From JARFUG01 sp050485365 (GTDB lineage: Bacteria > Desulfobacterota > Desulfuromonadia > Desulfuromonadales > JACZKF01), in contig JBJHBH010000002.1 of the NCBI GenBank assembly GCA_050485365.1, positions 1 through 64,000 on the forward strand: DNA of 64,000 nucleotides, in the 5' to 3' direction. The notes under the pieces are model-generated. The model made no database searches. It was given only the letters and a program-made list of their open reading frames with translations, and had not been told where the DNA came from. Position 1 is the first letter of the stretch; each line of letters opens with the position of its first letter. Shown piece after piece: positions 42,605 through 51,924 of the stretch. The position numbers and the translations under genes are program-made.

Positions 42605-43950
42605 AGCGCCCGCACCTTCTTCTTTTGCTCGTGCTCGTCGCCGGGATTGTCACCGTCACGGCCGCGCAGGTGAGTGCGCTGTGGACGAACCCCGCGCCGT
42701 CCCCTGCGCCCTCGCCGCTCAAGGAGGAGACGCTGCAGCAACGGTTCGTCGAGGATCTGCCGACCCTCGAGAGCGATCTTCAAAAGCGGGTCTCGGCGCG
42801 CCTGAAGGCCGACCCCGACGACCTCGAAGCGGCCCTTTTGCAGGGGCTGCTCTACTTCCGGGCCGGCGATTTCGACCGCGCCCTCACCAAGCTCGACCGC
42901 ATCACCCGCAAGGCGCCGCGCTTCCACCTGGCGCACCTCATCCGCGGCGACCTCGCCCTGGTCCACATCAACCACATCAGCGACATCGGCCGCAGCCGCC
43001 TGCTGAGCGACATGCCCGGCGCCGACGAGGAGCGCTTGGAGCAGCTGCGCACCGAGGCCGAGGCACGCCTTCGCGGCTATCTCACCATCATCGACGGGCG
43101 CCGCATCCCCGGCAGCATCATCCAACTCGCCCCCGGCATCAGCCACGTCCTGCTCGTCGACAAGGCCCAGCACCGCCTCTACGTCTTCGAAAACGTCGGT
43201 CCCGGTCTCCCCCCGGCCCTGGTCGCCGATTTCTACACGGTCATCGGACGCATCCCCGGAAACAAGCTCGTGCGCGGCGACCAGAAGACCCCCGAGGGGA
43301 TCTACTACATCACCGAGCGCATCCCCGGCAGTCGGCTTCCGCGCCGCTACGGCCCGGCGGCCTTCCCGATGAACTACCCCAACGAGCTCGACCGACGTTT
43401 TCGAAAGACCGGCGACGGCATCTGGCTGCACGGCACCGACACCGACTTCTACAGCCGCCCTCCCCTCGACAGCGACGGCTGCGTCGTTCTCGCTAACGAC
43501 GATCTGAAGCGGATCGAGCGCTTCATCAAGCCGGGGGTCACCCCCATCGTCGTGGCGGACGCGCTGGAGTGGATCACCCATGAGCAGTGGCACGATCGGC
43601 GCGAGTCGGTGCTGCGCGACATCGAACAGTGGCGCCGTGACTGGGAGCAGGGGCCGGTGGAGGCGTATCTCAGCCACTACGCCAACGACTTCGTCGGCGA
43701 CGGGCTCGAACTGGCGGCGTGGAGCGAACGAAAGCGGCAGGTGGCCCGGGGGAAGGAGTACCAGAAGATCGTTCTGAGCGACCTGACCCTTCTGGCCTAC
43801 CCCAAGGCGGCGGCGGACGGTCGGCGCAAAGTGGTCGCCGAATTTCGCCAGGACTACCGTTCGAACAACTTCAACAGCGTCATGGACAAGCGGCTCTACC
43901 TGGTCCAGGACGAGCAGGCGTGGCGGATCTGGCACGAGGGTCGCCAGTAA
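42601..43950 (+). CDS. L,D-transpeptidase with C-terminal NTF2-like domain
   Basis: The 449-residue protein starts at GTG with a signal peptide (RPHLLLLLVLVAGIVTVTAA), then TPR-like helices to about 150, and a YkuD catalytic domain. The catalytic site has His277 (IWLHGTDTDFYS) and Cys294 (SDGCVVLANDDL). It crosslinks peptidoglycan or attaches proteins through m-DAP. SDGCVVL replaces the more common SxGCxR. The C-terminal part (EAYLSHYANDFVGDGLELAA and following) is the NTF2-like domain shared with both neighbours. It is coupled to the preceding gene. Confidence 0.9.
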   Translation: MKRPHLLLLLVLVAGIVTVTAAQVSALWTNPAPSPAPSPLKEETLQQRFVEDLPTLESDLQKRVSARLKADPDDLEAALLQGLLYFRAGDFDRALTKLDRITRKAPRFHLAHLIRGDLALVHINHISDIGRSRLLSDMPGADEERLEQLRTEAEARLRGYLTIIDGRRIPGSIIQLAPGISHVLLVDKAQHRLYVFENVGPGLPPALVADFYTVIGRIPGNKLVRGDQKTPEGIYYITERIPGSRLPRRYGPAAFPMNYPNELDRRFRKTGDGIWLHGTDTDFYSRPPLDSDGCVVLANDDLKRIERFIKPGVTPIVVADALEWITHEQWHDRRESVLRDIEQWRRDWEQGPVEAYLSHYANDFVGDGLELAAWSERKRQVARGKEYQKIVLSDLTLLAYPKAAADGRRKVVAEFRQDYRSNNFNSVMDKRLYLVQDEQAWRIWHEGRQ

Positions 43951-44003
43951 GGCGCAAGGCAGACAGGGACACGATCGCTTCCGGTGGAGACGGGCAGACG
44001 CAA

Positions 44004-44750
44004 ATGAAGAGGCCGACCTTGTTTTTGGGGGTGTTCCCGCTCTTTTTAGCGACGCTCGTCTGTGCGGACGAGTTCGCCGCCCCACCCGGCACCTTCTACG
44101 ACGCCGACACCGCCCTTCTCTGGCAGATCGGCGAAAACGGCCGGATGCCGTGGTCGGAGGCGGCGCGCCACTGCCGAAGCCTCTTTGCGGACGAAGGGGG
44201 CGAATGGCGCCTTCCGCGCAAGGACGAGCTCTTGTCGCAGCCGCCTCGCCATCTCTTCCCCGACGCCGCGGCCGGCGCCTACTGGAGCGCCACCCCGCAG
44301 AACGGGCGTGTCTTGGGGGTTGCCTTCGACAGCGGCCTCCCCTTCGCCTTCGGGGGGAGCGACCCGGCCCTTTATGTGCGCTGCGTCGCCGACCCCCCTC
44401 CCCCTTTTGCGGCCCCACTCCAAACCCTTCACCGCTGGGCGCAGGCCTGGTCGCGTCAGGACGTCGAGGCGTACCTCTCCTTCTACAGCGACGACTTCGA
44501 TCCCGGCAGCGGCCTCTCGCAGGCGGCGTGGAAGGAGCGCCGACGAAGCGCCCTCGGGCGCCCCGAGTGGATCGAGGTGCGGATCGATGATCTTCGGGCC
44601 TCACGGACCGACGCCGGGGTGCGCATCGCCTTCGTCCAGGCCTACCGCTCCGACCTCTTCAGCGACCGCGTCCGCAAGGCGATCGACTTCGTCCCCGAAC
44701 GCGGGGGGTGGGCCATCGCCGCCGAAGAGACATTCGAGATTCTCCCCTGA
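44004..44750 (+). CDS. Exported DUF1566-like protein with C-terminal NTF2-like domain
   Basis: The 248-residue protein has a signal peptide (MKRPTLFLGVFPLFLATLVC), then a DUF1566/Lcl-like domain: YDADTALLWQIGENGRMPWS, AARHCRSLFADEGGEWRLPR, KDELLSQ, and AYWSATPQNGRVLGVAFDSG. DUF1566 domains occur in secreted proteins related to C-type-lectin folds. The C-terminal 110 residues (LHRWAQAWSRQDVEAYLSFY onward) repeat the domain of the two upstream genes. It starts 53 bases after the L,D-transpeptidase gene. The ribosome site is poor. Confidence 0.78.
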   Translation: MKRPTLFLGVFPLFLATLVCADEFAAPPGTFYDADTALLWQIGENGRMPWSEAARHCRSLFADEGGEWRLPRKDELLSQPPRHLFPDAAAGAYWSATPQNGRVLGVAFDSGLPFAFGGSDPALYVRCVADPPPPFAAPLQTLHRWAQAWSRQDVEAYLSFYSDDFDPGSGLSQAAWKERRRSALGRPEWIEVRIDDLRASRTDAGVRIAFVQAYRSDLFSDRVRKAIDFVPERGGWAIAAEETFEILP

Positions 44751-44753
44751 CGA

Positions 44754-44784
44754 CGAAAGGGCGGCCTGGTTGGCCGCCCTTTCG
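44754..44784. terminator. Bidirectional terminator-like hairpin
   Basis: CGAAAGGGCGGCC (44754-44766) and GGCCGCCCTTTCG (44772-44784) pair perfectly around TGGTT, between the converging envelope operon and the tol operon. Confidence 0.8.
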
Positions 44785-44825
44785 CATTCATTTCGTTCTC
44801 TGTTCGTCGTTGTGCGTCGGCTTTT

Positions 44826-45626
44826 TCAGCCCCGGTCCCATTCGGCCAGCCGCTCCCGGGCGGTCTTCGCCTCATCGGACATGGGGAACGTTTCGATGAG
44901 GCGGTTGAGGATCGCCCGGCCGTTGCGTTGATCCCCCAGGGTATTGAAGGTGATCCCCTGCTTGAGCAGGGCGGCTGCGGCCTTGGGGTGATCGCTGTGC
45001 TTCTGGATCACGTCCTGGAACTGCAGGATGGCGTTCTCGTACCGCTTCTCGCCGTAATACGCCTCGCCGATCCAGTACATGGCATTGACGGCCTGGGCTC
45101 CGGTGGGGTTGGCCCGAAGGTACGACTCGAGCGCCTCCCTCCCCTGGACGAACTGGTTGGCGCGGATCAGCTCGACGCCGCGCTCATAGGCGCTTTGCGG
45201 CGGCGCTCCGGCCTGGGAGGCGGCGCCGCCCCCCTCGCCGCCCGGCCTGCGCTCCAGGGCCGCGATCCTGTTTTCGAGCGCCCCGATTTTCAGGGCGAGG
45301 TCATCGCGGACCAGGGCGAGCTCGGCGCGCACTTCGCTCCCCTCGCGACGGCTGTCCTCCATGCGCCCGCTCATCGACTGCAGATCGACCCGCAGGGCGT
45401 CCATCGATGCCTGCAGGTCGGCCTGACTGCGCCCCATGGCGTCGACGCGCCCCTGCATCTCGCCGGCCTGATCCGAATGGCGTAACGAAACGGTGGTGCG
45501 TTCCACCTCCGCCAGGCGGCGCTTCATTTCGTTCATGTCGCGCTCCATGCGCAACTGATCCTGAGTCGTCAGGCATCCGGTCAGCATCACCCCTGCCGTC
45601 AGCACAACGCATCCTTTACGCCACAT
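44826..45626 (-). CDS. cpoB: Cell-division coordinator CpoB (YbgF), lipoprotein form
   Basis: The 266-residue protein has a lipobox (VMLTGC), a coiled-coil (DMNEMKRRLAEVERTTVSLR onward to about 130) and three TPR repeats (YERGVELIRANQFVQGREAL; AMYWIGEAYYGEKRYENAIL; LLKQGITFNTLGDQRNGRAI). CpoB links Tol-Pal with peptidoglycan synthesis at the septum. ATG 45626 is preferred because the lipobox follows at the right distance and AAGG lies upstream. In many bacteria CpoB is periplasmic, so the lipobox is notable. It is last in the tol operon. Confidence 0.92.
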   Translation of the reverse strand: MWRKGCVVLTAGVMLTGCLTTQDQLRMERDMNEMKRRLAEVERTTVSLRHSDQAGEMQGRVDAMGRSQADLQASMDALRVDLQSMSGRMEDSRREGSEVRAELALVRDDLALKIGALENRIAALERRPGGEGGGAASQAGAPPQSAYERGVELIRANQFVQGREALESYLRANPTGAQAVNAMYWIGEAYYGEKRYENAILQFQDVIQKHSDHPKAAAALLKQGITFNTLGDQRNGRAILNRLIETFPMSDEAKTARERLAEWDRG

Positions 45627-45694
45627 CTTCACGCCTTGGATCCTCCGATGGAAAGAGGGGGCCGCACCCTGCGGCGCGGCCCCTTCGGTTGTCG

Positions 45695-46255
45695 TCAAGG
45701 GCTGATTCTGTTGAACTCGGCGCGGCGGTTCTGCGCCCAGGCGCTCTCGCTGGAGGCGCGCACCAGCGGCATCTCTTCACCGTAGGAGATGATGGTGAGG
45801 CGGTTGCCGTTGATGCCGAGGGAGATGAGATAGTCGCGCGCGGCGCGGGCACGGCGCTCGCCCAGCGCGAGGTTGTACTCGTCGGAGCCGCGCTCGTCGG
45901 TGTGCCCTTCGATACGCACCCGCACACGCGGGTTTTCCTTGAGGTACTCGGCGTTGCGGGCGAGGATCTCGCGGGCCTCGGCGCTCAGGGTGTGCTGGTC
46001 GAACCCGAAGTGGATGCGCTGCAGACCTTCGCCGGTGGCGTCGGCCATGGGGAGGAGGCGGTCGCGGGCGACCTCGTCGGAGACGGCCTGCTCGTCGACG
46101 CCTCGGGGAACCTCACGCTCGACGGAAGGCGCCTCGACGACGCGCTCCTGCGCAATGGGGGCCTCGGCGGTGGGAGCCGGCTTCTTGGCGCACCCCGTGA
46201 CGAACATCGCCGCCAGAGCGACCATCAAAATCCAATACACGTTCATTTTTTTCAT
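45695..46255 (-). CDS. pal: Peptidoglycan-associated lipoprotein Pal
   Basis: The 186-residue lipoprotein has the lipobox MFVTGC and a C-terminal OmpA-like domain: IHFGFDQHTLSAEAREILAR, VRIEGHTDERGSDEYNLALG, ERRARAARDYLISLGI and ISYGEEMPL with the Asp and Arg that bind diaminopimelate. It anchors the outer membrane to peptidoglycan. ATG 46255 has AAAGGAG upstream. Confidence 0.96.
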   Translation of the reverse strand: MKKMNVYWILMVALAAMFVTGCAKKPAPTAEAPIAQERVVEAPSVEREVPRGVDEQAVSDEVARDRLLPMADATGEGLQRIHFGFDQHTLSAEAREILARNAEYLKENPRVRVRIEGHTDERGSDEYNLALGERRARAARDYLISLGINGNRLTIISYGEEMPLVRASSESAWAQNRRAEFNRISP

Positions 46256-46398
46256 TGCCGTACTTCTCCTTTGAAATGCTCTTGTTCCTTTATGAGACCA
46301 TGCCACCCCGGCCGCCTCGGAACGAACCCGGTGCGCTGGGAAACCTAGCCAACGATTATAGCGAAAGGCGTATTAAAAACAACGAAAACCGCGTGCGA

Positions 46399-47697
46399 TC
46401 ACCACCGTGCGGACCATGCGGGGTGGCTCGCCTCGACCCCTTGGGGGGAAATGCGCCGCGCCCCCGTGCCGTCGGCGCGCATGACGTAGATCCCCTTCTT
46501 GCCCGAGACGTCCGATGAGTAGACGATGAAGCGGCCGTCGGGGCTCCAGCGGGGATGCTCCTTGTTGCCGGGGCCGAAGGTGAGGCGGCGCTCGTCGGTG
46601 CCGTCGGGGCGAATGGTGTAGATGTCGAGACGCCCCTCCTCCATGCGCGTGAAGGCGATGCGCTCCCCCTTGGGGTGCCAGGTGGGGGTGACGTTGTAGC
46701 GTCCGGCGTTGGTGAGGCGCCGCACCGCGCCGGAGACGACGTCGAGGATGAAGATGTGGGGGTTGCCCTGGCGGTCGGAGACGAAGGCGATCTCGTCGCT
46801 GCGGGGGCTCCAGCTCGGGTCGACGTCGATGGCCCAGTTGTTGGTCAGCCGCTTGTTGATGGCGCCGTCGGTGCCGATGAGGTAGAGCTCGGCCTGGCCG
46901 TCCTTGGAGAGAGTCAGAGCGATCTCGCGGCCGTCGGGGCGGAATCGTCCCGCGATGTTGAGCCCGGGATGGCGCGACAGGCGGGCCTCGGCGCCGCTGT
47001 TGAGCTCCTTGCGGTACAGATCAGGGTTCCCTTCGCGGTACGAGGTGAAGATGACCTCCTTGCCGACGGGGGAGAAGTCGGGGTTGAGGACGATGGTGCG
47101 ATGGTCGGTGAGGCGCACCGACCCGTGCCCGTCGACCTCCATGAGGTAGAGCTCCTTGTGCCCGGTTCGGTCCGAGATGTAGGCGATGCGCGAATTGAAG
47201 GGCCCCTCTTCGCCGGTGAGGCCGGCGAGGATCTGATCGGAGAAGCGGTGGGCGATGCTGCGCACGTCGGCGACGCTGGCGGTGTATCGCCGCCCGGTGA
47301 GCAGGCGCCGCGAGGTCACGTCGAAGAGGCGCGCCTCGACGATGAGGGTGTCGCCCCGCACCGCGTACCCCCCCTTGATGAGGGCCTGGGCGCCGAGCAT
47401 GCGCCACTGGCCGAAGTCGACATCGACGCTGGCGAGCCCGAGGCGCCGGGCGTCGGAGAGGAACGCCGCCGGATCGACGAAGGAGAAGATCCCGGTCAGG
47501 TCGAGATTGGCGTTGAGGACGCGTTCGATTTCGGCAGCGAGCTCCGGCGAAGCCCCCTCCTCCATCGGCAAAAAGCGGGTGACGGCCAGCGGGATCGTCT
47601 GCTGTCCCGGCGCACGGATCTCGATCTGCGCGGCCGCAGGGGTGGCGAGGGCGAACAGTAAAACGAAGAGAACCGCCAGTGCAGTGCGTAGTGACAT
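46399..47697 (-). CDS. tolB: Tol-Pal system beta-propeller protein TolB
   Basis: The 432-residue protein has a signal peptide (LAVLFVLLFALATPAAAQ), the N-terminal domain to about 150, and a six-bladed propeller with repeated words such as IAYISDRTGHKELYLMEVDG, PDFSPVGKEVIFTSYREGNP and PRWSPDGRFIVYSSDVSG. It works in the periplasm between TolA and Pal. Neighbouring genes confirm the assignment. Confidence 0.96.
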   Translation of the reverse strand: MSLRTALAVLFVLLFALATPAAAQIEIRAPGQQTIPLAVTRFLPMEEGASPELAAEIERVLNANLDLTGIFSFVDPAAFLSDARRLGLASVDVDFGQWRMLGAQALIKGGYAVRGDTLIVEARLFDVTSRRLLTGRRYTASVADVRSIAHRFSDQILAGLTGEEGPFNSRIAYISDRTGHKELYLMEVDGHGSVRLTDHRTIVLNPDFSPVGKEVIFTSYREGNPDLYRKELNSGAEARLSRHPGLNIAGRFRPDGREIALTLSKDGQAELYLIGTDGAINKRLTNNWAIDVDPSWSPRSDEIAFVSDRQGNPHIFILDVVSGAVRRLTNAGRYNVTPTWHPKGERIAFTRMEEGRLDIYTIRPDGTDERRLTFGPGNKEHPRWSPDGRFIVYSSDVSGKKGIYVMRADGTGARRISPQGVEASHPAWSARW

Positions 47698-47703
47698 CGT
47701 CGT

Positions 47704-48621
47704 CTAGTCCAGAAGGTCCTTGAGGTTGAATTCCACATCGATCTCCAGGCGGCGCTCCGGCCTGAAGGGGAGTTGACGCGCGCCGAGAATGGCCCGGCGC
47801 ACCGAATCGTCGAAGACGACCTCCCGCGACTGCTCGGTGAATGTGTAGTCGAGGAGCGTCCCTTGCGCATCGTAGATGATGCGCACCTTGGCCCGCAGGT
47901 CGCGCCGACCTCCCACCTGATAACCCGAGAGGTTCCAGTTCTCCTTCAGATAGGCCTGGATCCAGGTGCGCTGGTCGACGCCGGCCTGTGTCCCGGTGCC
48001 GGTCTCGATCCCCAGCGGGATGTTGGAGCCGCGGGTGTCGGCGGCGGCCAGGGCGGCGAGCCTCTCTCTGAGCTCCTCCCTCTCGCGCTGGCGGCGCATG
48101 CGCTCGATGGCGTCGCTGACGGCTGCCTCGTCGGCGGGAGGGGCCGTCGCCTGGGCGCGGGGGGGCGGCTCGGCCGGTGCCGGACGCGGCGCCGGAGGGG
48201 GAGCAGGGGCCGGTTCGGGCTTCGGCGCCGGTTTTGGTTCAGGCTTCGGTTCCGGCCGCGGCGCAGGTTCCGGCTTCGGCTCGGGGGCGGGAACGCTCGG
48301 CGCGGGAGGAGGAGCCGGTGCCGGTTCGGGGCGCGGCGCCGGTGGAGGCGGCGGGGCCGGGCGCGGCGCGGGACGAGCGGGCGCCGCGGCAGCGGGACGC
48401 GGTTCGCGGCTGCCGTCGGGACGCCCCGCCTGGGGGTCTGCCACCGGGAGCATGGAAAGATCGATCTCGATGACCTGCACCAGCTGACGGTGGCTCGTGG
48501 TGAAGAACGCCCCCGAAAAAAGGGCCGCCACCGCCAGATGCAGCACGAAGGAGATCAGGAGCATGCGCCCCAGGCCCGTATCGGGGAGGGGGCCGCTGCG
48601 CTTGGAAGTGTTGGTGTCCAC
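47704..48621 (-). CDS. tolA: TolA-like envelope-spanning protein (TonB-type C-terminal domain)
   Basis: The 305-residue protein has one N-terminal membrane helix (MLLISFVLHLAVAALFSGAF), a long Pro/Ala/Glu/Lys linker (about 75-165, with repeated PKPEP words), a short helix and a C-terminal domain: TWIQAYLKENWNLSGYQVGG, VRIIYDAQGTLLDYTFTEQS, RRAILGARQLPF. The C-terminal fold is TonB/TolA. Its place between tolR and tolB identifies it as TolA. Start is GTG at 48621, 16 bases past tolR. The Pro-rich linker replaces the helical one of enterobacteria. Confidence 0.87.
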   Translation of the reverse strand: MDTNTSKRSGPLPDTGLGRMLLISFVLHLAVAALFSGAFFTTSHRQLVQVIEIDLSMLPVADPQAGRPDGSREPRPAAAAPARPAPRPAPPPPPAPRPEPAPAPPPAPSVPAPEPKPEPAPRPEPKPEPKPAPKPEPAPAPPPAPRPAPAEPPPRAQATAPPADEAAVSDAIERMRRQREREELRERLAALAAADTRGSNIPLGIETGTGTQAGVDQRTWIQAYLKENWNLSGYQVGGRRDLRAKVRIIYDAQGTLLDYTFTEQSREVVFDDSVRRAILGARQLPFRPERRLEIDVEFNLKDLLD

Positions 48622-48637
48622 TCGACGGATCCGGAGC

Positions 48638-49060
<423 letters not shown>

Positions 49061-49067
49061 CGCCTCT

Positions 49068-49736
49068 TCAGCCCCTGCGCGCCGTGCGCTCGACGATGTT
49101 GAGGAATTCCTGGCTGAAGTTGTCCATCTCCCCCGTCAGGATGTTCACCTTGTTGATGAAGTGGTTGTATCCGATGACTGCGGGGATCGCGGCCACCAGC
49201 CCGATGGCGGTGGCCAGCAGGGCCTCGGAGATGCCGGGGGCCACGACGGCGAGCGAGGCGCTTCCGGTCTCGCCGATCCCCATGAAAGAGCCCATGATCC
49301 CCCAGACGGTGCCGAAGAGCCCGATGAAGGGGGCCGCCGACCCGGTGGAGGCGAGAAAGGTCAGGAATTTCTCCAGGCGCTGAATCTCGCTGGTGGTGGC
49401 GCGGCGAAGGGCGCGGGCGACGTTCTCGACGCGGCCCAGGTCGGTGGAGATCTCGCCGCCTCCCCCCTCGGGGCGCTGGCGCCCCTTGAGCAACTCGTGA
49501 AAGCCTTCGCGAAACAGCACCGTCAGCGGCGAATGGGGGTAGTCCTTGAGACCCTGGCCGATGACGTCGAAGCGCTTCTTGGCCCAGAAGAATTCGAGAA
49601 AGCGCTCGGAGTCGCGGGTCGCCCGGCGAATGACGCGCATTTTGTAGAAGATGATGGCCCAGGACATGACGGACAGGTAGACGAGAACGAGCATGACCAG
49701 CTGAACGACCGGTCCTGCGTTGAGAACGAGCTCCAA
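49068..49736 (-). CDS. tolQ: Tol motor protein TolQ (MotA/ExbB family)
   Basis: The 222-residue protein has three membrane helices (about 8-30, 130-155, 165-190) with the family motifs FLASTGSAAPFIGLFGTVWG and ISEALLATAIGLVAAIPAVI. It is the channel-forming motor subunit and first gene of the tolQ-tolR-tolA-tolB-pal-cpoB operon, which constricts the outer membrane at division. The 155 bases upstream contain no gene. Confidence 0.95.
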   Translation of the reverse strand: MELVLNAGPVVQLVMLVLVYLSVMSWAIIFYKMRVIRRATRDSERFLEFFWAKKRFDVIGQGLKDYPHSPLTVLFREGFHELLKGRQRPEGGGGEISTDLGRVENVARALRRATTSEIQRLEKFLTFLASTGSAAPFIGLFGTVWGIMGSFMGIGETGSASLAVVAPGISEALLATAIGLVAAIPAVIGYNHFINKVNILTGEMDNFSQEFLNIVERTARRG

Positions 49737-49891
49737 GAGGGGCCTCCCATTGCGGCGCAGAAGGATGTTGGCGGACGGACGACGCCGCTGCGGAGCCGGT
49801 ACGGTCCGGCGGCAGTCGAATTATCAGCCAATCCCCTGCGCAAGTCAACGGGGGATCGGTAAAAATCGAATTAAAAGCGATGGACTTTCGG

Positions 49892-50503
49892 TCAGTTGGA
49901 ACCTGAGCTTCCCTGCTCGGACTCGATTTGGAGGCGGGCGCGGCGGTAGAGCTCGACCTGGGCGAGCTTCTCGGGGTGTCCGTCGGCGGCCCAGGCGTCG
50001 ATTTCGAGCAGTTCCACCAGTAAAGGGAAGCGATCGTCGCGGATGAAACGCCACTGGCGGCGCGACAATGAGCGAAGCTCGCCTACCCGCCAGGAGAGGG
50101 CGAACATGTGATGGCGGATGAGCCAGAGGATGTCATCTTTGGTCGCCGGATCCATCCCCAGGCGCTCCAGAATCTCCTCGGCGAGGCGCTCCCCTTCGCG
50201 GTCGTGCCCGAAGGCGCGCACCCGGCCGTCGATCCTTCGGGTCGTCATCGCCTTGCCGATGTCGTGCAGCAGCGCCGCCCAGGCAAGGCGCCGATCGGCC
50301 GACGAGGGGAGGAGGCGCACGGCGAGCAGGGTGTGGACGAAGGCATCGCCCTCCGGATGGTGATCGGGGGGCTGGGGGACCCCCTGCAGGCGGTAGACTT
50401 CCGGCAGAAGGCGCCGAAGACGCTCGTCGCTGCGAAAGCGCTCCTGGCGGTCCTTCGGCTCGGCAAGCCGAAGGATCTCTTCAATGTAGTGCAGGTCATT
50501 CAT
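49892..50503 (-). CDS. HD-domain phosphohydrolase
   Basis: The 203-residue protein has the HD metal motif: the His of DAFVHTLLAVRLL, then ALLHDIGKAMT, and HDREGERLAEEIL with the further His/Asp. The arrangement resembles the HD domain of CCA-adding enzymes and small stand-alone HD hydrolases. It probably cleaves phosphomonoesters or phosphodiesters of nucleotides; the substrate is unknown. It is divergent from ilvA across a palindromic element. Confidence 0.85.
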   Translation of the reverse strand: MNDLHYIEEILRLAEPKDRQERFRSDERLRRLLPEVYRLQGVPQPPDHHPEGDAFVHTLLAVRLLPSSADRRLAWAALLHDIGKAMTTRRIDGRVRAFGHDREGERLAEEILERLGMDPATKDDILWLIRHHMFALSWRVGELRSLSRRQWRFIRDDRFPLLVELLEIDAWAADGHPEKLAQVELYRRARLQIESEQGSSGSN

Positions 50504-50533
50504 TCTTTCAGTTTAAGCCAAATCGTCTTTTTT

Positions 50534-50648
50534 GGTAACTGATCGGCATGAGGCCACATCTCCCGTTCCAAGGGACGCTTTTCGCCGTCCATGGCGCCGG
50601 ACACACTTGACCTGCGAGCCGCGACCTCAAACAAGGTGAATATCTACC
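50534..50648 (-). repeat. Palindromic intergenic element, copy C (115 bp)
   Basis: It lies between the divergent HD-domain and ilvA genes. Read on the minus strand it runs from GGTAGATATTC to CAGTTACC, with arms GAGGTC and GGCCTC. Relative to copies A and B, one outer-stem G-C pair is an A-T pair, so the pairing is kept by paired change. Confidence 0.82.
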
Positions 50649-50709
50649 TTTTTGCCTGTAGAATGGAGGACAAAGGGTTTGGCCCGCCGCCGCTTTCGAA
50701 AGGACTTCG

Positions 50710-51924
50710 ATGTCGACCGTCAATTTGGAGATGATCCGGGAAGCCGCCTCCATCCTGCAGGGACACTGCCGGCGCACCGAGCTCATCCATTCGGACTATT
50801 TCTCGGAGTGCACCGGACGCCCCCTCTTCTTCAAGTGCGAAAACCTGCAGCGCACCGGATCGTTCAAGATGCGCGGCGCCACCCATTTTCTGCGCCGCCA
50901 GAGCGCCGAGGCCCTGTCGCGCGGGGTGATCACCGCCTCGGCGGGGAATCACGCGCAGGGGGTCGCCTGCGCGGCGGCACGCCAGGGCGTGCGGGCCATG
51001 GTGGTGATGCCCACCTCGACCCCGCCGGCCAAGATCAGCGCGACGCGCCACTACGGCGCCGAGGTCGTTCTTCACGGGGCCGGCTTCGACGAGGCGGCGG
51101 CCCATGCGCAGCGGCTCGAGAAGGAGCGAAGGTTGCTCTACGTGCCGGCCTTCGACCACCCGCTGGTCATCGCCGGGCAGGGGACGATCGCCCTGGAGAT
51201 CCTCGCCGATCTGCCCGAGGCGCAGACGCTCCTCGTCCCCATCGGCGGCGGAGGTCTGATCTCGGGGATCGCCGTCGCCGCCAAGGCGCTCAAGCCCGAG
51301 ATCCGCATCGTCGGCGTCGAGGCGGCCGGCGCCCCGGCCGCTCTGCTGTCGCGTCGGAAGAAGGCGCCCGTCTCCCTTGCCGCCGCCCACTCCCTCGCCG
51401 ACGGCATCGTGGTGAAGCGGCTCGGCGAGCTGACCTTCCCCCTCATCGAGGCGCTCGTCGACGAGGTGGTGATGGTCGAGGAGGAGGAGATCGCCCGGGC
51501 CGTCGTCAGCCTGATGGAAAAAAAGAAGCTCGTCGCCGAAGGGGCCGGCGCCGTCTCCCTCGCCGCCGCCCTCTATGGCCGCAGGGAGCTGTGCCGCGGA
51601 ACGACGGTGTGCCTGGTGTCGGGGGGAAACATCGACGTGCAGACGGTCTCCAGGGTGGTGCAGCGTGCCATGATGGCCGAGGGGCGCTACCTCAAGATCG
51701 AGGTCGAGCTCCACGACGCCCCCGGCGCCCTGTCGCCCCTCACCGCCCTGCTCGCCTCCGTCGGGGCGAACATCCTGCAGATCAGCCACGACCGGCGCTC
51801 CTCCTCCCTCACCCTGGAGCGCGCCGAGGTGCGCCTGGAGCTCGAAACGCGCGGCCCGGAGCACATCGCCGAGGTCCTCGGCGCCCTCGAAGCGGCGGGA
51901 TACGCGGCGACCGTGAAGCGATGA
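50710..51924 (+). CDS. ilvA: Threonine ammonia-lyase
   Basis: The 404-residue PLP enzyme has the cofactor Lys in ENLQRTGSFKMRGATHFL, then VITASAGNHAQGVACAAARQ, VPIGGGGLISGIAVAAKALK and CLVSGGNIDVQTV, and a C-terminal ACT domain (LHDAPGALSPLTALLASVGA). It deaminates threonine to 2-oxobutanoate for isoleucine synthesis. The single ACT domain and length match the shorter TdcB/IlvA form. It overlaps the next gene by four bases (ATGA). Its upstream region consists almost entirely of a palindromic element, so no leader peptide is apparent. Confidence 0.93.
   Translation: MSTVNLEMIREAASILQGHCRRTELIHSDYFSECTGRPLFFKCENLQRTGSFKMRGATHFLRRQSAEALSRGVITASAGNHAQGVACAAARQGVRAMVVMPTSTPPAKISATRHYGAEVVLHGAGFDEAAAHAQRLEKERRLLYVPAFDHPLVIAGQGTIALEILADLPEAQTLLVPIGGGGLISGIAVAAKALKPEIRIVGVEAAGAPAALLSRRKKAPVSLAAAHSLADGIVVKRLGELTFPLIEALVDEVVMVEEEEIARAVVSLMEKKKLVAEGAGAVSLAAALYGRRELCRGTTVCLVSGGNIDVQTVSRVVQRAMMAEGRYLKIEVELHDAPGALSPLTALLASVGANILQISHDRRSSSLTLERAEVRLELETRGPEHIAEVLGALEAAGYAATVKR

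Noticed and set aside
50534..50709. Leader-peptide attenuator upstream of ilvA
   Set aside because: The region is almost entirely a copy of the dispersed palindrome, with no short ORF rich in Ile/Val/Thr/Leu and no T-tailed terminator.
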